Source of the DNA: Hirudo medicinalis
Lineage: Eukaryota > Annelida > Clitellata > Hirudinida > Hirudinidae
DNA: 64,000 nucleotides
Reading direction: 5' to 3'
Assembly: GCA_011800805.1 (NCBI GenBank)
Contig: MPNW01000556.1
Location: 48,875-112,874 of the forward strand
The notes below the pieces were generated by a model, which was given only the letters and a program-made list of their open reading frames with translations, had not been told where the DNA came from and did no database searches. Positions 48,705-61,020 of this stretch are shown here, in pieces (positions within the stretch are counted from its first letter, which is position 1; every line of letters begins with the position of its first letter). The position numbers were made by a program, and so were the translations under genes.

Positions 48705-49575
48705 GGAGCTAATGAAACTATCTGTTATAATTCTTGCTAATTCTGGAGGTTTTAAATAAAGCCAATAAATGCATTTCAAATAATAATTATTATTATAAAG
48801 ATGATGACGATAGAAGTGATCATGATTATGATTTCGAAAAGGAGGAAGAGGAAATGGGAACTTTCTTTTAAATCAAATTATGAAATTCTGTGAAGTCTCA
48901 GAAAAATAACAAATCGAATAAATCCTCCGATTGAGAATTTGTCACAAATTTATTGCATCATTTCAATTTAATCGCTCGAAATATCGCTTTATATTGCAAT
49001 ATAAATATATAAATTTAAATAATAAAATATTATTATAATTAATTTTATGATTATAATTTAAAGGGCGTCATAATAATCGGCTACTTGGATAATACTTCCG
49101 ATTATTGCAACAAATAAATAAATTTCATTACAATTAAAGTTGTTGCTGATTTGCAAAATGAATTCTTCACAAATTTTAACAACATTAGAATCTATTTGAC
49201 GTGAATTGAATTTAACATGATAATATTTATTAAAATTCAATAATTATTTAAGAATTATTAATTATTATTGTGCAAATACCAAAATCAAAATTTCAAAACC
49301 TTTGACATAATAATTTCGATAATCATCGTAAGTAATGCTTAATTTTCTTTCGTTGAAACATTTTGAATCCAACACAATGGAGGATCCAACCACGTGAACA
49401 GATTTACATTTCCACAGAGATTTATCGCAATTATTTACATTATTACATCCTTACAAATATTCTCCCGACAAAGATATCTTCCAAATATTTTGAAAATCTT
49501 AATTTATGACGTTCTCGATGTAACTCATGTGTTTGAACTTTAACCTCTACAATTATGTTATATTCAAAACATTAG

Positions 49576-50137
49576 CAAAGCATCCACTCATAATTCCATC
49601 CAGAACATCAAGGATGAGATCGTGGAGATACAGCAACGGTGTTTGCGCGGATGAAAGAATTTTTCCATGGATGAGGAACAACACGACTGGGAGTCCTAAG
49701 GAGGCACATGCCACCCTCTGTGACGTAAATTCGCAACGTTTTTGCCAAAACAAATGAAATATTATTCTAATTCTCAATTCTCGATTGTATTTGTTCACGA
49801 GTTTTTAAGGGAGGCTGATTACAAATAATCCATTTTTATGACAACATCTGCTGACTTAATTGCACTTAATTTTACATTAGAAAGGTTCTGGAAGAATTCA
49901 TCGCAATAGTCTGAAAATTATCTGCCGAAGAATCGGTCGATGATGAAATAAAATACTTTACTGGAATAAACTTTTTCAATATATTTTTCAATAAATTCAA
50001 TATTTTATTGAATTTCGTTACAGCTTTTAATTTTACAGTCCACAAATCACATTGAAGCTTATAATGACGTCACGTATCTGCTCCTGAAATTCATTCATCA
50101 CTTTCAAGGCCACGAGGAAGTAGTTCGACTCAGTTGA
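49576..50137 (+). CDS. Last three exons of an unidentified helical protein
   Basis: Exons 49576-49638, 49881-49908 and 50039-50137 have acceptors ATTAG, ATTAG and TTACAG and join in phase, ending at TGA. The peptide reads ASTHNSIQNIKDEIVEIQQR, then KVLEEFIAI, then STNHIEAYNDVTYLLLKFIH and HFQGHEEVVRLS. It looks helical and partly coiled. The upstream exons were not linked (entry needs two bases); the exon ending at 48704 is phase 0, so at least one exon is missing if they belong together. No family recognised. Confidence 0.45.
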
Positions 50138-50194
50138 GCAGCGTGGTTATGCTGAGTGACGTCATCAGTAACTGTGTTCAAGTGCAACAGCAGC

Positions 50195-50297
50195 GCTATC
50201 ACCATCATCATTATCACCGTCGTCATCATCATCATCGTCACCGTCGTCATCATCATCATCGTCATCATCATCGTCATCGTCAAAGTCATCGTCATCG

Positions 50298-50345
<48 letters not shown>

Positions 50346-50382
50346 CCGTCGTCATCATCGTCATCATCATCATCGTCATCGT
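50195..50382. repeat. CAT/CGT microsatellite before the innexin exon
   Basis: Long (CATCGT)-type triplet array running directly into the innexin-coding sequence with no visible splice acceptor between them. Confidence 0.93.
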
Positions 50383-50502
50383 TTCCCACGCATAGCCATG
50401 TGCAACTTCATCATACGAGCCATGGGCGAAAACATGCACCGCTATTCGGTCCAATGCGCCATACCCATCAACCTCATTCACGAGATATTCTACATCTTCC
50501 TC
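50383..50502 (+). CDS. Innexin, partial exon (cut by an assembly gap)
   Basis: Innexins are four-pass membrane proteins that form invertebrate gap junctions. The 40 codons before the gap read FPRIA, MCNFIIRAMGENMHRYSVQC and AIPINLIHEIFYIFL. They match the second extracellular loop and start of the fourth membrane helix: FPRVTxCDFxIR, then RYxVQCxLPINLxxExIxIFLWFW, including the loop cysteines. The sequence stops at the N gap just before the usual Trp-Phe-Trp. No other innexin exon was recognised in the window. On the 5' side the frame is open straight into a CAT/CGT triplet array that would encode His/Arg; no AG acceptor lies closer than about 95 bp. Confidence 0.82.
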
Positions 50503-50842
50503 NNNNNNNNNNNNNNNNNNNNNNNNNNNNNNNNNNNNNNNNNNNNNNNNNNNNNNNNNNNNNNNNNNNNNNNNNNNNNNNNNNNNNNNNNNNNNNNNNN
50601 NNNNNNNNNNNNNNNNNNNNNNNNNNNNNNNNNNNNNNNNNNNNNNNNNNNNNNNNNNNNNNNNNNNNNNNNNNNNNNNNNNNNNNNNNNNNNNNNNNNN
50701 NNNNNNNNNNNNNNNNNNNNNNNNNNNNNNNNNNNNNNNNNNNNNNNNNNNNNNNNNNNNNNNNNNNNNNNNNNNNNNNNNNNNNNNNNNNNNNNNNNNN
50801 NNNNNNNNNNNNNNNNNNNNNNNNNNNNNNNNNNNNNNNNNN
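50503..50842. other. Assembly gap, 340 N
   Basis: Unsequenced bases, flanked on both sides by closely similar CAT/CGT arrays. The size is probably an estimate. Confidence 0.99.
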
Positions 50843-50865
50843 AATTTCTGCAACATGTACCTCAT

Positions 50866-50873
50866 CTTCATCG

Positions 50874-50921
<48 letters not shown>

Positions 50922-51013
50922 CCGTCGTCATCATCGTCATCATCATCATCGTCATCGTCAAAGTCATCGTCATTGTCATCATCGTCATCGTCATCATCAT
51001 CATCATCATAATC
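50866..51013. repeat. CAT/CGT microsatellite after the gap
   Basis: Shares a stretch of about 40 identical bases (around 50918-50958) with the array before the gap (around 50341-50381). Confidence 0.93.
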
Positions 51014-51406
51014 GTCATGACATTGATGATCACCTTCATATCTCAGGAGACCTATCCATTCTCCCTCCTCGAAGTCATCATCTCCTCAATTACTTTTTGA
51101 AATGGAAAAGTTATGAGGCAAATGATGTCGTGTCTCATCTGAGATTTCTTTCGGGAAATTATTATTATTATTATTCAATTTATAACTTTAAATTCCATCA
51201 CTAAGTTTTGTGTGAGTGCATGTCATGACATTCTTAACATTATGCGGCCACTTGAAATGTTGTTGATGCGAAAATAATGTAACAGGACATTGTACAATTT
51301 GTAGCTCATAAAGTCTATGAAAACAAAATATCCACAAAAAAAAAATACTTTAGAAAATGGTTAAAAACAATATTTGAACTCCAAGAGGTCAGGTCAGTTC
51401 AGAGGG

Positions 51407-51508
51407 CTGCGTTCCTGTACATGGCGGTAACAGTTGTAACGTGTTCGCAACCCAGCTTGCTCTGCCACAAGAGCCCTTAGGAAACAGCGCTATATAAATG
51501 GTTGATAA
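51407..51508 (+). repeat. tRNA-derived SINE, copy 4
   Basis: Opposite orientation to the other three: tRNA-like head first (GCGTTCCTGTACATGGCGG, GTTCGCAACCC), ending AGCGCTATATAAATGGTT. Confidence 0.72.
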
Positions 51509-51970
51509 TAACCGCCTCTGACGCTGCATGAATTACATGACGTAACATAAGTTACATTTTACTTAAACAAATTTATGGACAAATTATGTTTTAATGTGTT
51601 GCAATGAGTTATTATTTTCTCTCATCTTTATTCATATATATTTATATTTTCTTAAGATAAAATTTTTTTTATATAATTGCATTGAATATTGCAATCTGCA
51701 TTAGTATTTAAAATGTGGTTGCAAATAATTTTAATACATCTCAAATAATTCGTATTAAAACTTTAAACTTGTTTTAAAAAATCCTTCAAAAATAAAGGCT
51801 CATAAAATCCTGCCAAATGCACCAATAACTTTACAAAATTCCATTTTCACGTTTCTAATTCCAGACGACGACCTCGTAATTTTCTGCAATTTTCTGACAA
51901 TTTAACCGGTCGGCATTGTGGAGTTGAACTGCTAATTTTCTGCAAATTTTCTCTTCAAATCATCAGCAAA

Positions 51971-52169
51971 TCACCAACCGTGGTCACGTGCCGATTCGTG
52001 ATTGGTCGACATGATGACGTCATCGCCGTTGCACCAATGACCTTTGAGCAGACGTTTCCGTAATAGAAGGACGAAGTATGAAATGATTATCCCGCCAACG
52101 AGGCAGCCAATCACCAGGCAGGAGATGAACGTTGTGTTGTTATGACCAGGTGAAGTTGTCTCCAGCGCC
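51971..52169 (-). CDS. Last exon of a single-pass membrane protein
   Basis: After a TTCCAG acceptor at 52169 the minus strand is open for 66 codons to TGA. It encodes a short ectodomain stalk with a possible N-glycosylation site (PGHNNTT), a membrane span (FISCLVIGCLVGGIIISYFV), a basic stop-transfer (RKRLLKG) and a 22-residue cytoplasmic tail ending ARDHGW. The last residues of a type I receptor or adhesion protein are the natural reading. Entry phase (needs GG + G) fits the exit phase of the Cys-rich exon at 57581-57377, so the two may be adjacent exons 5.2 kb apart. Family unknown. Confidence 0.55.
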
Positions 52170-52949
52170 CTGGAATCAAGTTTATTTTCCAGGTTTTTGG
52201 AGTTTAATGGTCGAAAATAAGCAATGCGGGAATGAAATTATTCTTAAATAAATATATTATATTTTAAATTAAAGTAATAAATATTCCCTCATAACAAAAG
52301 AAGTCGTCGATGGAAGATTGATTGCATGATGGGCACCTCCTTATCTCATCAGGAATTCCTGATGTTCAAAATGTTATAAATTGATTTAAAATTTTAACAA
52401 ATCTTTGAAATGATTGTAAAATAATTCAAATTATCGACTAATTCCCGTTCAGTATTTTTAATCAGAATTTGTTTTTCTCTTTCTTTCCCAGCAAAACAAT
52501 GTCTTATTTTTTTTAAATTTATCTAAAATACAATTTTTAAAATTGTTTTTCGAAGAATTTTCGTTATTTAATGCCAATATATGATCTTTTATTAATTAAA
52601 TTCAATTGCAATAAAATAAAATAAAATAAAATCTATTTAAACTTAAATTCAACCAACTCCATAAAATCCTTCAGTGCTTTTCCAGAATGAGCTTCAGCTA
52701 TAAATAACCACAATGAGCCACAAATAAGTTTTGCGGGAATTCCAAGTTATTTCTTGTGTTTCTGAAGCGTTTATGCATTAACAGAAATATTATTTTAATG
52801 AATAATTATTTTTATTATTAATAAATATAATTAAATATAATATAATTAGATATAATAATTATTATTAGTATAATAATGTTGATCAATATGAATCACGTTA
52901 AATAATGTATGTTTTTATATCTTAAATTTTATCTTAAAAAAAATTATTA

Positions 52950-53015
<66 letters not shown>

Positions 53016-53035
53016 CTGCTGCTGCTGTTGTTGTT
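52950..53035. repeat. ATT-GTT-GCT triplet series
   Basis: A run of ATT units followed by GTT and then GCT units, ending in GTT; consistent with stepwise mutation of an expanding triplet repeat. Confidence 0.9.
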
Positions 53036-53175
53036 AAAAATTTCAAAATATAATTTAACAAAAACATAAATTGGCCGATAATGCAGACTTTTTATAAATA
53101 ATTTTTTTTTTATTTAGCCGATCTTTTGAGCCTTGTATACGAACAGTATGTGAAGACACTTTTTAATCGTTCGAT

Positions 53176-53286
53176 CATTTATATAGCGCCCCTATCCGAG
53201 GAAGCTTCCTGGCGGTGCAAGCTGGGTTGCGAACTCGACGCATTGCGACATTTGCGTTACAACCGCATGCAGGAACCGAACCCGTG
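53176..53286 (-). repeat. tRNA-derived SINE, copy 3
   Basis: Contains ATTTATATAGCGCC, GGGTTGCGAACTCG and CCGCATGCAGGAACCGAACCC in the order of the other copies. Confidence 0.75.
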
Positions 53287-54003
53287 ATTAGTAAAATAAA
53301 TATTTTAAAGGTTCCCTGAAAGCACTCAATGACGAAGAAGAAGTTCATAATAAATTGAAAGCAAACTGAAATAAGGAGCCACTTTTAAACAAGTTTCCCT
53401 TCCTCATTCCAGTCACGAATTCCCCAAAAATCTCCCCAGGGAATCATTTCAACTCCTCACGTGGGTAGAAGTCGCAATCAAATCCAAGGTTTCGGAATTA
53501 TTTTATACTATTTCATAATTCCTCTGATATTCTTAATATTGAATGAATTTATTACTTCGTTAATCATAAATATTAAATATTGATCACGTTGTTGTTGGTT
53601 TGATTTCGACAAAAGCCTCCTTAGTTCAATGGATAATACAAAAATAAGACAAAAACCTCAAACATTTATTGTGTCAACATCGTCATTCGTGGCTTCGAAA
53701 ACATTTCTGATGACTTCTTTCGAAAGTGTTTGATTTTGTGATCTGCCTTTTTATTTTTAGCCCGCTTTTTGATGGAAGCTGCTGATAAGAACTGACAACT
53801 CCTACATTTTCAGAATATTTTGAGAGAAATTATCATGAAATATCTTGTTGTATGTCAGTGGAATATCTAATAATAATTCGAACATTGTTAAATATTTCTC
53901 TTAATTTTTAAAATATAGCTTCAATTATAAATTGTGAGTTCATCAAGCAAACGTTGGAAACGAAAACTTTCTCAAGTTAAGCAAGTTTTATTGAAATTGC
54001 AAC

Positions 54004-54128
54004 AAGATGTGTTGATATTGTTCACAATAAGATGTATTGGTATTGTTCACAATAAGATGTGTTGATATTGTTCACAATAAGATGTGTTGATATTGTTCAC
54101 AATAAGATGTGTTGGTATTGTTCACAAA
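54004..54128. repeat. 25-bp minisatellite, 5 copies
   Basis: Five near-identical copies of aagatgtgttgatattgttcacaat. Confidence 0.93.
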
Positions 54129-54410
54129 TATTCGAGATGTTTCAAAATGAGCAGATTTAAGCAATGTTTGTGGGAGTTGAATACGATCCAATGTTGATCC
54201 AATGTTGCATTCGTTCAAGAATTTTATGGGGCATGAAAAGGATGTAACTGTCCATTGCTGCAAAATTCTGCTCATTTTAGGCAACTTTTTTATTTTGAAT
54301 TATTCATTAAAATCACTTTATATCATTAGGAAAACATTTAAATGTTTTACGAACAAATTAAAAAAATATTTTTGTTTGAATTAATATTTTAAAATTATTG
54401 AAATAAACAG

Positions 54411-54609
54411 GGGACCCGTAAACTTGGGAGGTCTTCAGGTAAGTTTAATGAAGAAGTATTCAGTGAATAGAACTGAATAATCGAGTTGAGAATTTGTATG
54501 GAAGTGTAAGATTTATAGAACCTGGTGCGAGATTTTGGGATCTGAGTGGGGTGCTATAAACTTAATTTATTTCTGCAGAGCTGCATCACACAGGGTTCTA
54601 AATATGACG
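54411..54609 (+). CDS. Two mini-exons of an unidentified gene
   Basis: Exon 54411-54438 (28 nt) sits between AAACAG and GTAAGT; exon 54579-54609 (31 nt) sits between TTCTGCAG and GTAAGT. Joined in phase they read GPVNLGGLQSCITQGSKYDG with one Cys. Four consensus splice sites around two open mini-exons are unlikely by chance. They lie on the plus strand inside what may be a long minus-strand intron. Flanking exons and family unknown. Confidence 0.45.
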
Positions 54610-55255
54610 GTAAGTGTAGCAATATCAATTTAATTACAAAAATTAATTAACGCTTGCGTCAGGATTGCAGCATTAATAAAGATAATTATATGTTTTGGAA
54701 ACCCATTAGTCCACTGAAGCCTGAAGGTTTTAATGTCCTACATTTGATGTCCTGCTCGACGTTTGTTTAAACTTTCAGAAATTTTAATTAAATTATACTT
54801 AAATTATAATTAAATTTTAATTAAATCATAATTTTTTTTTCTTTCATTTCTTTTCAATTTCATTTACTATTTATCAAAAACATTTAAAAATCAACAAAAC
54901 ATATTGAAAGCATATTTAATAATGAAAACTTACAAACGATTGTACTTACAAAACTCTGTTCATGAACTCACCATTAAATAATCCTCAGAATAGACTCTCA
55001 ACCAAGAACTCACATCTCCGGGGTGGGCTTGCCACTTGAAACCAAATAAAACCCAATTCAAAGGTTATTCAGTGGTCTTCCAACATTTCCTGTACAGGAG
55101 ATTGTGGATGATTCCCTCCATCGGTAACACGTCCTCGATGTAAGACGTAAAACGATGTAAACTCACCAATGAAACTAAAGGTTGGTAGAAATTACCAGTT
55201 CTTTTGTGATAAATTTCTGCGGCAAGATCCCCAGTTAATGGAACAGCGAACGCTG

Positions 55256-55334
55256 AGAACCTGTTCTTCTGTTAGAACCTCCTGTTCTTCTGCGAGAACC
55301 TGTTCTTCTGCGAGAACCTGTTCTTCTGCTATTG
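55256..55334. repeat. 18-bp tandem repeat
   Basis: Four copies of cctgttcttctgcgagaa with slight changes. Confidence 0.85.
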
Positions 55335-56053
55335 GCTCAAACCACATCTACGACATTTCGCCTCTTCCTACTGAACTGAGGGATTAATAACTCATCCACG
55401 CTCATCCTTGTTCCTTGACGAAGTTATTACGTAAAAACTAATCAGTTTTATTTCCTGTTTAACTGTTCTACTTTGGATTTTTTTGTAATTTAATAGGCAT
55501 TAATTCTCGTTTCATTCCAGTAATTAATTTTACTTAACAAACAAAACAAACAAATTGTTCGAATAAATCAGAAATATTTTACAAACAAACATTTCTCCAA
55601 AAACGTCGGCCATCTTGCAAAGCAATTTATCCTCATCGATAATTTCCTGCAGGATTGGAAATGGTACCTAGTGACCTTTCAAATTTTTAATATTCCATAT
55701 TTGGTGACATTCAAAAAATATTCTATTATTTAATTAAAAACATTGTTAAATATTACAAAACATTTTATTAAAGAAATTTATTTCATATTTTCAAACTTTC
55801 TCAAATTAATCAGGAAACCTCCAACAAAAAGCGACAAATTTTCTTTAAAATAAAATTTAATTTTTCTCAAAAATTTCTTTAAGTCCGCCGAAAGTTTTCA
55901 AGTCCATGAAACAGCACTCCGTTTAAATATTTGAAAAACTAATGAATCCTTTTTTATTTCCTCGAACGAAAGGAAAAACTGCTTTCCTCGACGAATTGAT
56001 TAAAAAGTTCATTCAGAACAAATATTAACAACCATCGTATCTTCAGTCAATCA

Positions 56054-56160
56054 TCATCATTGTCATCATTATCACTACCATTATTACCATCGTCGTCATC
56101 ATCACCATCATTATCATCATCATCACCGTCGTCATCATTATCATCGTCATCGTCATCAGG
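56054..56160. repeat. ATC/GTC microsatellite
   Basis: Imperfect ATC/GTC triplet tract. Confidence 0.88.
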
Positions 56161-56287
56161 ACACTTTCCCGCTAAAAAGCCACAAATAAGTCAAGTTGAA
56201 GCACAAAATGAAACCTGATTGTGCAACTTTATCTTCATGCTCATTGGTCCCATTTCTGACAACTCGCTGGTATTTTACTTATTTATT

Positions 56288-56291
56288 GTTG

Positions 56292-56342
<51 letters not shown>

Positions 56343-56372
56343 GTAGTAGTAGTAGTAGTAGTAGTAGTATAA
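56288..56372. repeat. (ATT)n-(AGT)n compound microsatellite
   Basis: About 17 ATT units followed by about 10 AGT units. Confidence 0.92.
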
Positions 56373-57376
56373 TATTCCTCAGATTATTAATACTATTTAT
56401 TGTTATTAATTATTTTTATTAACTATAATTTTCATAACTAACGGTTATTATTATTGATTCTTGACTTTAGGTGAATGCAAGCATTTAACAAAAACATAAA
56501 AATAAGATTTTTAATTACTTTAATAATTTTGACGATTCCTAATTCATAATTCGTAATTCATTTTATTTGAAAATTAAAAACATTTTCAACTTCAAAATAA
56601 TGATCTCATTGATGAACTCAAACTTAAAGTCCAGAGATGACCTTCATTCATTTGAAGGTCAACTATTTTTAAACCCATTCACTATTTCATGCTTTGTTTT
56701 TTGTTTTTCAACTTGAAATACATTTTGGAAAATATTAATTTTCAAATTATTCAGTGGAATGTCTTAAATATTTTAAAACTCCACCTCACAATGTATGCTC
56801 AAAAACAAATGAATGAAATGTTTGAACAAGATATTCAGGAGAAGCAAGGAGGATTCCATGGTGGATTTAATTTAATTTTAAGGAATAGAAATGTATTTCT
56901 CAACTTAATTTTGAGTAAATGGATACAATTATCGTGGTTTAAATTAAATTTATGAAAAAGACATTTGAAAATATATTCTGTATTTTATTGATGGTTTTCG
57001 TTCAATTTACAATGCATTAAAAGGCCTCGAACAGAAGAAGAAAGTTCTTTATTTCTGTTTTATTCCATTCCAATGTCATCATTCGAAACAATTGTTTCAT
57101 TTTGTGGGCTGCTGAGATTGAGTTTCTTTGAAGCAACTTTAATTGCTTTTTTATTTGAAAAGAAAACATGAAAGGTCAAAAACTGATTAAAAATGATTAC
57201 TTCTAATTACTTCTAATAATTTTACATTCGCAAATTACTCTCTTAAAATAATAATTTCCTTAATTCATAATTAATCGCGATTAAATATATTTTAACTAGA
57301 CAATTAGTCGTTTAATCACACGATTAATTGTGTAACGGGTCAAACGGGTTATAATTAAACAATTTCTAATGCTCAC

Positions 57377-57581
57377 CCAACCGTGTCGAGAGACTCCGAG
57401 CACCTGAAGTGGTTCCAAGTTTGTCTGTAAGGACAGCACATGATGATGCCTTGTTGTGTGCAGCAGCAGTGGTTGACGTCAGGAGAATAGTTGCTGACGA
57501 GACAAACGTGGCTGAACTTGAGGTAGCTCTTGTGACTGCAAGTCCCTGAACTCCTCAGTGAGGTCATCCTTCCAGCAGTGG
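57377..57581 (-). CDS. Cysteine-rich extracellular exon of an unidentified gene
   Basis: The minus strand has acceptor CCTTGCAG and donor TTGG|GTGAGC around 205 open nt. The peptide contains TCSHKSYLKFSHVCLVSNYS, then PDVNHCCCTQQGIIMCCPYR and HFRCSES: eight cysteines in about 50 residues, including CCC and CC clusters, typical of a disulfide-bonded extracellular domain. Entry phase 1 and exit phase 2; the exit matches the transmembrane exon at 52169-51971, and the entry matches the exit of the small exon at 62743-62699. It may be the ectodomain of a short receptor-like protein. No known domain was assigned. Confidence 0.5.
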
Positions 57582-58539
57582 CTGCAAGGATTTTTTGGAA
57601 TTGTGTAATGGCAGTCAATTATCATTAATTATTTACCACCTGATTTATTAAGTAACTAATAATTATTATTCAGCATATAATTTATTTATTTATTTTGTAA
57701 ATTCTTAAAATTGTCGTCAATGAAATGTTTAATTGAAATAAAACATTCGTGCGTAATATTTATTATTTAAAATAACTAATGAAATGAATTTCAGTGAATT
57801 TTAATTTCTCAAACCACGTCATCAGTCAAGAGGACATCACGTGACAGAGGATCATCAAGCTTCTAATCGTTTGTATCTCGGAGGTTATCGTCATCATGAC
57901 TGCTCCTAATTCTTTAGTGCAGGCAACAAATCTTGTATTCCTTTGTATGTATTGTATTGTTTGTTGTATGTGATGTCGTACGAATGTTTGTTAACATGCA
58001 ACAAGTTTGTTTCTCAACAATTTCAACACCGCAGAGTCTTCGTCTGATTTGTCATCCTACAACTTAACACCTTGAATGCATTTTGTTAACATGACTCATA
58101 AATTATTTAACTTAAATTTAATATTGTGTCAAATTAATAACTAATAATTTATTAAATACTTATTTACTTTAATAAATTAATAATAATTTATTTCATAATT
58201 CAAGAAACAAGAAATACGAAACAACATACAAAATAAACACACCAAGATGGAGATAAATTGTTTATTTGAGTTTGAACACGAACTTGAATATCCATATTTA
58301 ATAAGGATAAGCCAAATAATTATATCCTGCCATTTCTACGATTTTCTTGAATTTAACAGATTTAAAGAATAGTTATAATAAATATAATTTCCAATAAAAC
58401 TGGGTGATAATCAAGTTCAATGTTTTTTTTTATTTTACATTTAAAATGTATTTAAAAGAAGTGTTCACACCTGTGTCAAGCATATGGAACACGAATCCTG
58501 AGGTTCTAAGTCATCGTCATCGACATCATAAACATAATC

Positions 58540-58700
58540 GTAGTCCTCAACATCATCATCATCATCATCATCATCATCGTCATCATCATCATCATCGTCA
58601 TCATCGTGGCGTCGTCGTCATCATTATCATCGTCATCGTCATCACCACCATCACCATCATCATCATCATAATCAACATCGTCGTCGTCGTCATTCCATGG
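58540..58700. repeat. CAT/CGT microsatellite
   Basis: Imperfect CAT/CGT triplet tract joined directly to an exon-like segment. Confidence 0.9.
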
Positions 58701-58734
58701 CAACTTACCAGAGCGTCTTCCCTGTTCCTCACGT

Positions 58735-59027
58735 GATAGGAGAGCGTCCTATTCCTGCTGTGGTGTCTGAACCTGGACGACGGTTGCCTCTCTTCGGGAA
58801 TGCTCCTGCCCTCCACGGCGGCCAGGATGAGGGACAGCGTCACCATGACGACGACGAGGTAGCGGTAGAAGCCTGGGCTTGTCAGAGACGGCAGAGTTTC
58901 TCCAGACGAAGATGACGACGACGACGATGGAGGTAATGACATTGAAGATGATGTTGATGATGATGGTAATGATGGTGAGGAGGAGCGTGGTGACGCTGAT
59001 GGCTGGACAGAGTACTCGTAGTCTGAC
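58735..59027 (-). CDS. Possible first exon: Ser-rich segment and signal-anchor
   Basis: The minus-strand ATG at 59027 opens MSDYEYSVQPSASPRSSSPS, a long Ser/Pro run built on TCA/TCG triplets, then FYRYLVVVMVTLSLILAAVE (signal peptide or anchor) and GRSIPEERQPSSRFRHHSRN, ending at a donor (TATCAC|GTGAGG). GC-rich third positions in the second half support this frame. A second frame is also open: it reads the same triplets as Ile/Val (LLLTIITIIINIIFNVITSI, then VWRNSAVSDKPRLLPLPRRR) and also looks like a membrane span. Only one can be the main product. Confidence 0.4.
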
Positions 59028-59389
59028 ATCTTGTCACGTTTGGGACGGGAGATTCTTGCCACGAAGGGCAGCTTTGGGAGTGATTTGAGCAAATGCAAAT
59101 ATAAATATATATAATATATTATCTCCTTGATCCTCCAGATGAGTCTATGAGTATCTTGGTATCCTTGTTTGTATCTGCAAATAGTCCCTTTGACAATCCG
59201 ATCGTGTTTGTTGTTCAGATGCTATTTGTATCTGTATTTGTGGCAAACAATCGTCAAAGAACCTACTCTTTAATTCGTATGCTTTGTATGCTTTGTATGT
59301 TTTGTATGCTTTTTATGCTTTGTATGCTTTTCTAGCAGCAGGTAATGTCTCGATCTTTATATCTTTCGGAACATGGCCTCTTGGATGAT

Positions 59390-59450
59390 TCTTTGGATGG
59401 ATGGATGGATGGAAGGAAGGATGGATGGACGGAAGGATGGATGGATGGAT
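59390..59450. repeat. (ATGG)n tetranucleotide
   Basis: ATGG/AAGG units over about 60 bp. Confidence 0.88.
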
Positions 59451-59545
59451 AAGCGGACGACTCAGAAAAAGAATTCTGCAATTTAAAACATGAGCCACCA
59501 TTATCATTTGCTATGATAATCAAGGAGAGAGATTGCGTGACTAAT

Positions 59546-59577
59546 TACGATGATGACCACGACGACGACGACGACAT

Positions 59578-59658
<81 letters not shown>

Positions 59659-59660
59659 CG
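59546..59660. repeat. (ATG)n microsatellite
   Basis: GAC block followed by about 30 ATG units. Confidence 0.95.
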
Positions 59661-59756
59661 ACGACGATGATGATGACAGACAAGGCTAGTGGCCACCGTC
59701 TAGTCGTCCGCAGACACCTGTATTCACGCACAAGTTTATCCAATGTATCCATAGCA

Positions 59757-59887
<131 letters not shown>

Positions 59888-60372
59888 TGCAATCTGCAAC
59901 ACACCACACCGTATTAACTATTGATCTTACCGACAGTCACGTGAGAGAAAAGAATGTAATGAGTGCAAGAAATCATTCAATTGTTTCGAAATTATAGTTT
60001 TTAAATTATATTTTGCTTTATAATTTTTTTCATTTTTTCTTTCATTTATTTAGAAATTTTCAAATTGCAAACGATGTTTCACGGAAGTGAGAGTCAAATT
60101 TTAGTTTTCTCGAAAATGTCATTAATACATAATTTTAATACATAATTTGACTATTTCTCATGCTATAAAAATCACTTTTTCTAAATGATTCTTTGAAATG
60201 GGTTGACGTCTATTGCTATTAAAAGACAGTTCATCATCTGAATTATTAATGAGACATGAATAATTATTGAGTTTAAATGCACCTATGATGGCCACAATAA
60301 ATGGACGATTCAATTATCCAGCCTATCACCTGTTATCACCTGAATTCATTTTATATCACTTCCTATTCATCA

Positions 60373-60460
60373 TCATCATTATTAACCTAATCACCATTAT
60401 TATATTCATCGTCGTCGTTGTTATCACCATCATCATCATCATCATCATCATCACCATCAC

Positions 60461-60498
<38 letters not shown>

Positions 60499-60550
60499 AT
60501 AACATAATCATCATTATTATATTCACCATCATCATCATTGTCATCATCAG
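60373..60550. repeat. ATC/ATT microsatellite
   Basis: Imperfect ATC triplet tract with ACC and ATT variants. Confidence 0.9.
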
Positions 60551-60814
60551 TTAGAGATTTTGTGTATCATTTACATGGATAAATGATCACAAGATCGATT
60601 GCAGTCCAAACTAAATTTGTTGCAATCTCGTTGAATGTCAAAATCTAAAAAAAACGAGTGTTTATTATTACTAACATTAAATACTAATTTAAAAATAAAC
60701 TTTATTAATGAAAATATTAATCAAATTATTCTTTTCATAATTATTTGCAGCAACAGGGTCGTCATTACTGCATGTATTGTGGTTGCTCCAGATTATTAAT
60801 TACACTCGGTATTA

Positions 60815-60819
60815 TATTA

Positions 60820-60889
<70 letters not shown>

Positions 60890-60941
60890 ACATTTAATAA
60901 TTATTATAATATTTTNTGATCATTATCATTAAATGTTATTA

Positions 60942-61020
<79 letters not shown>

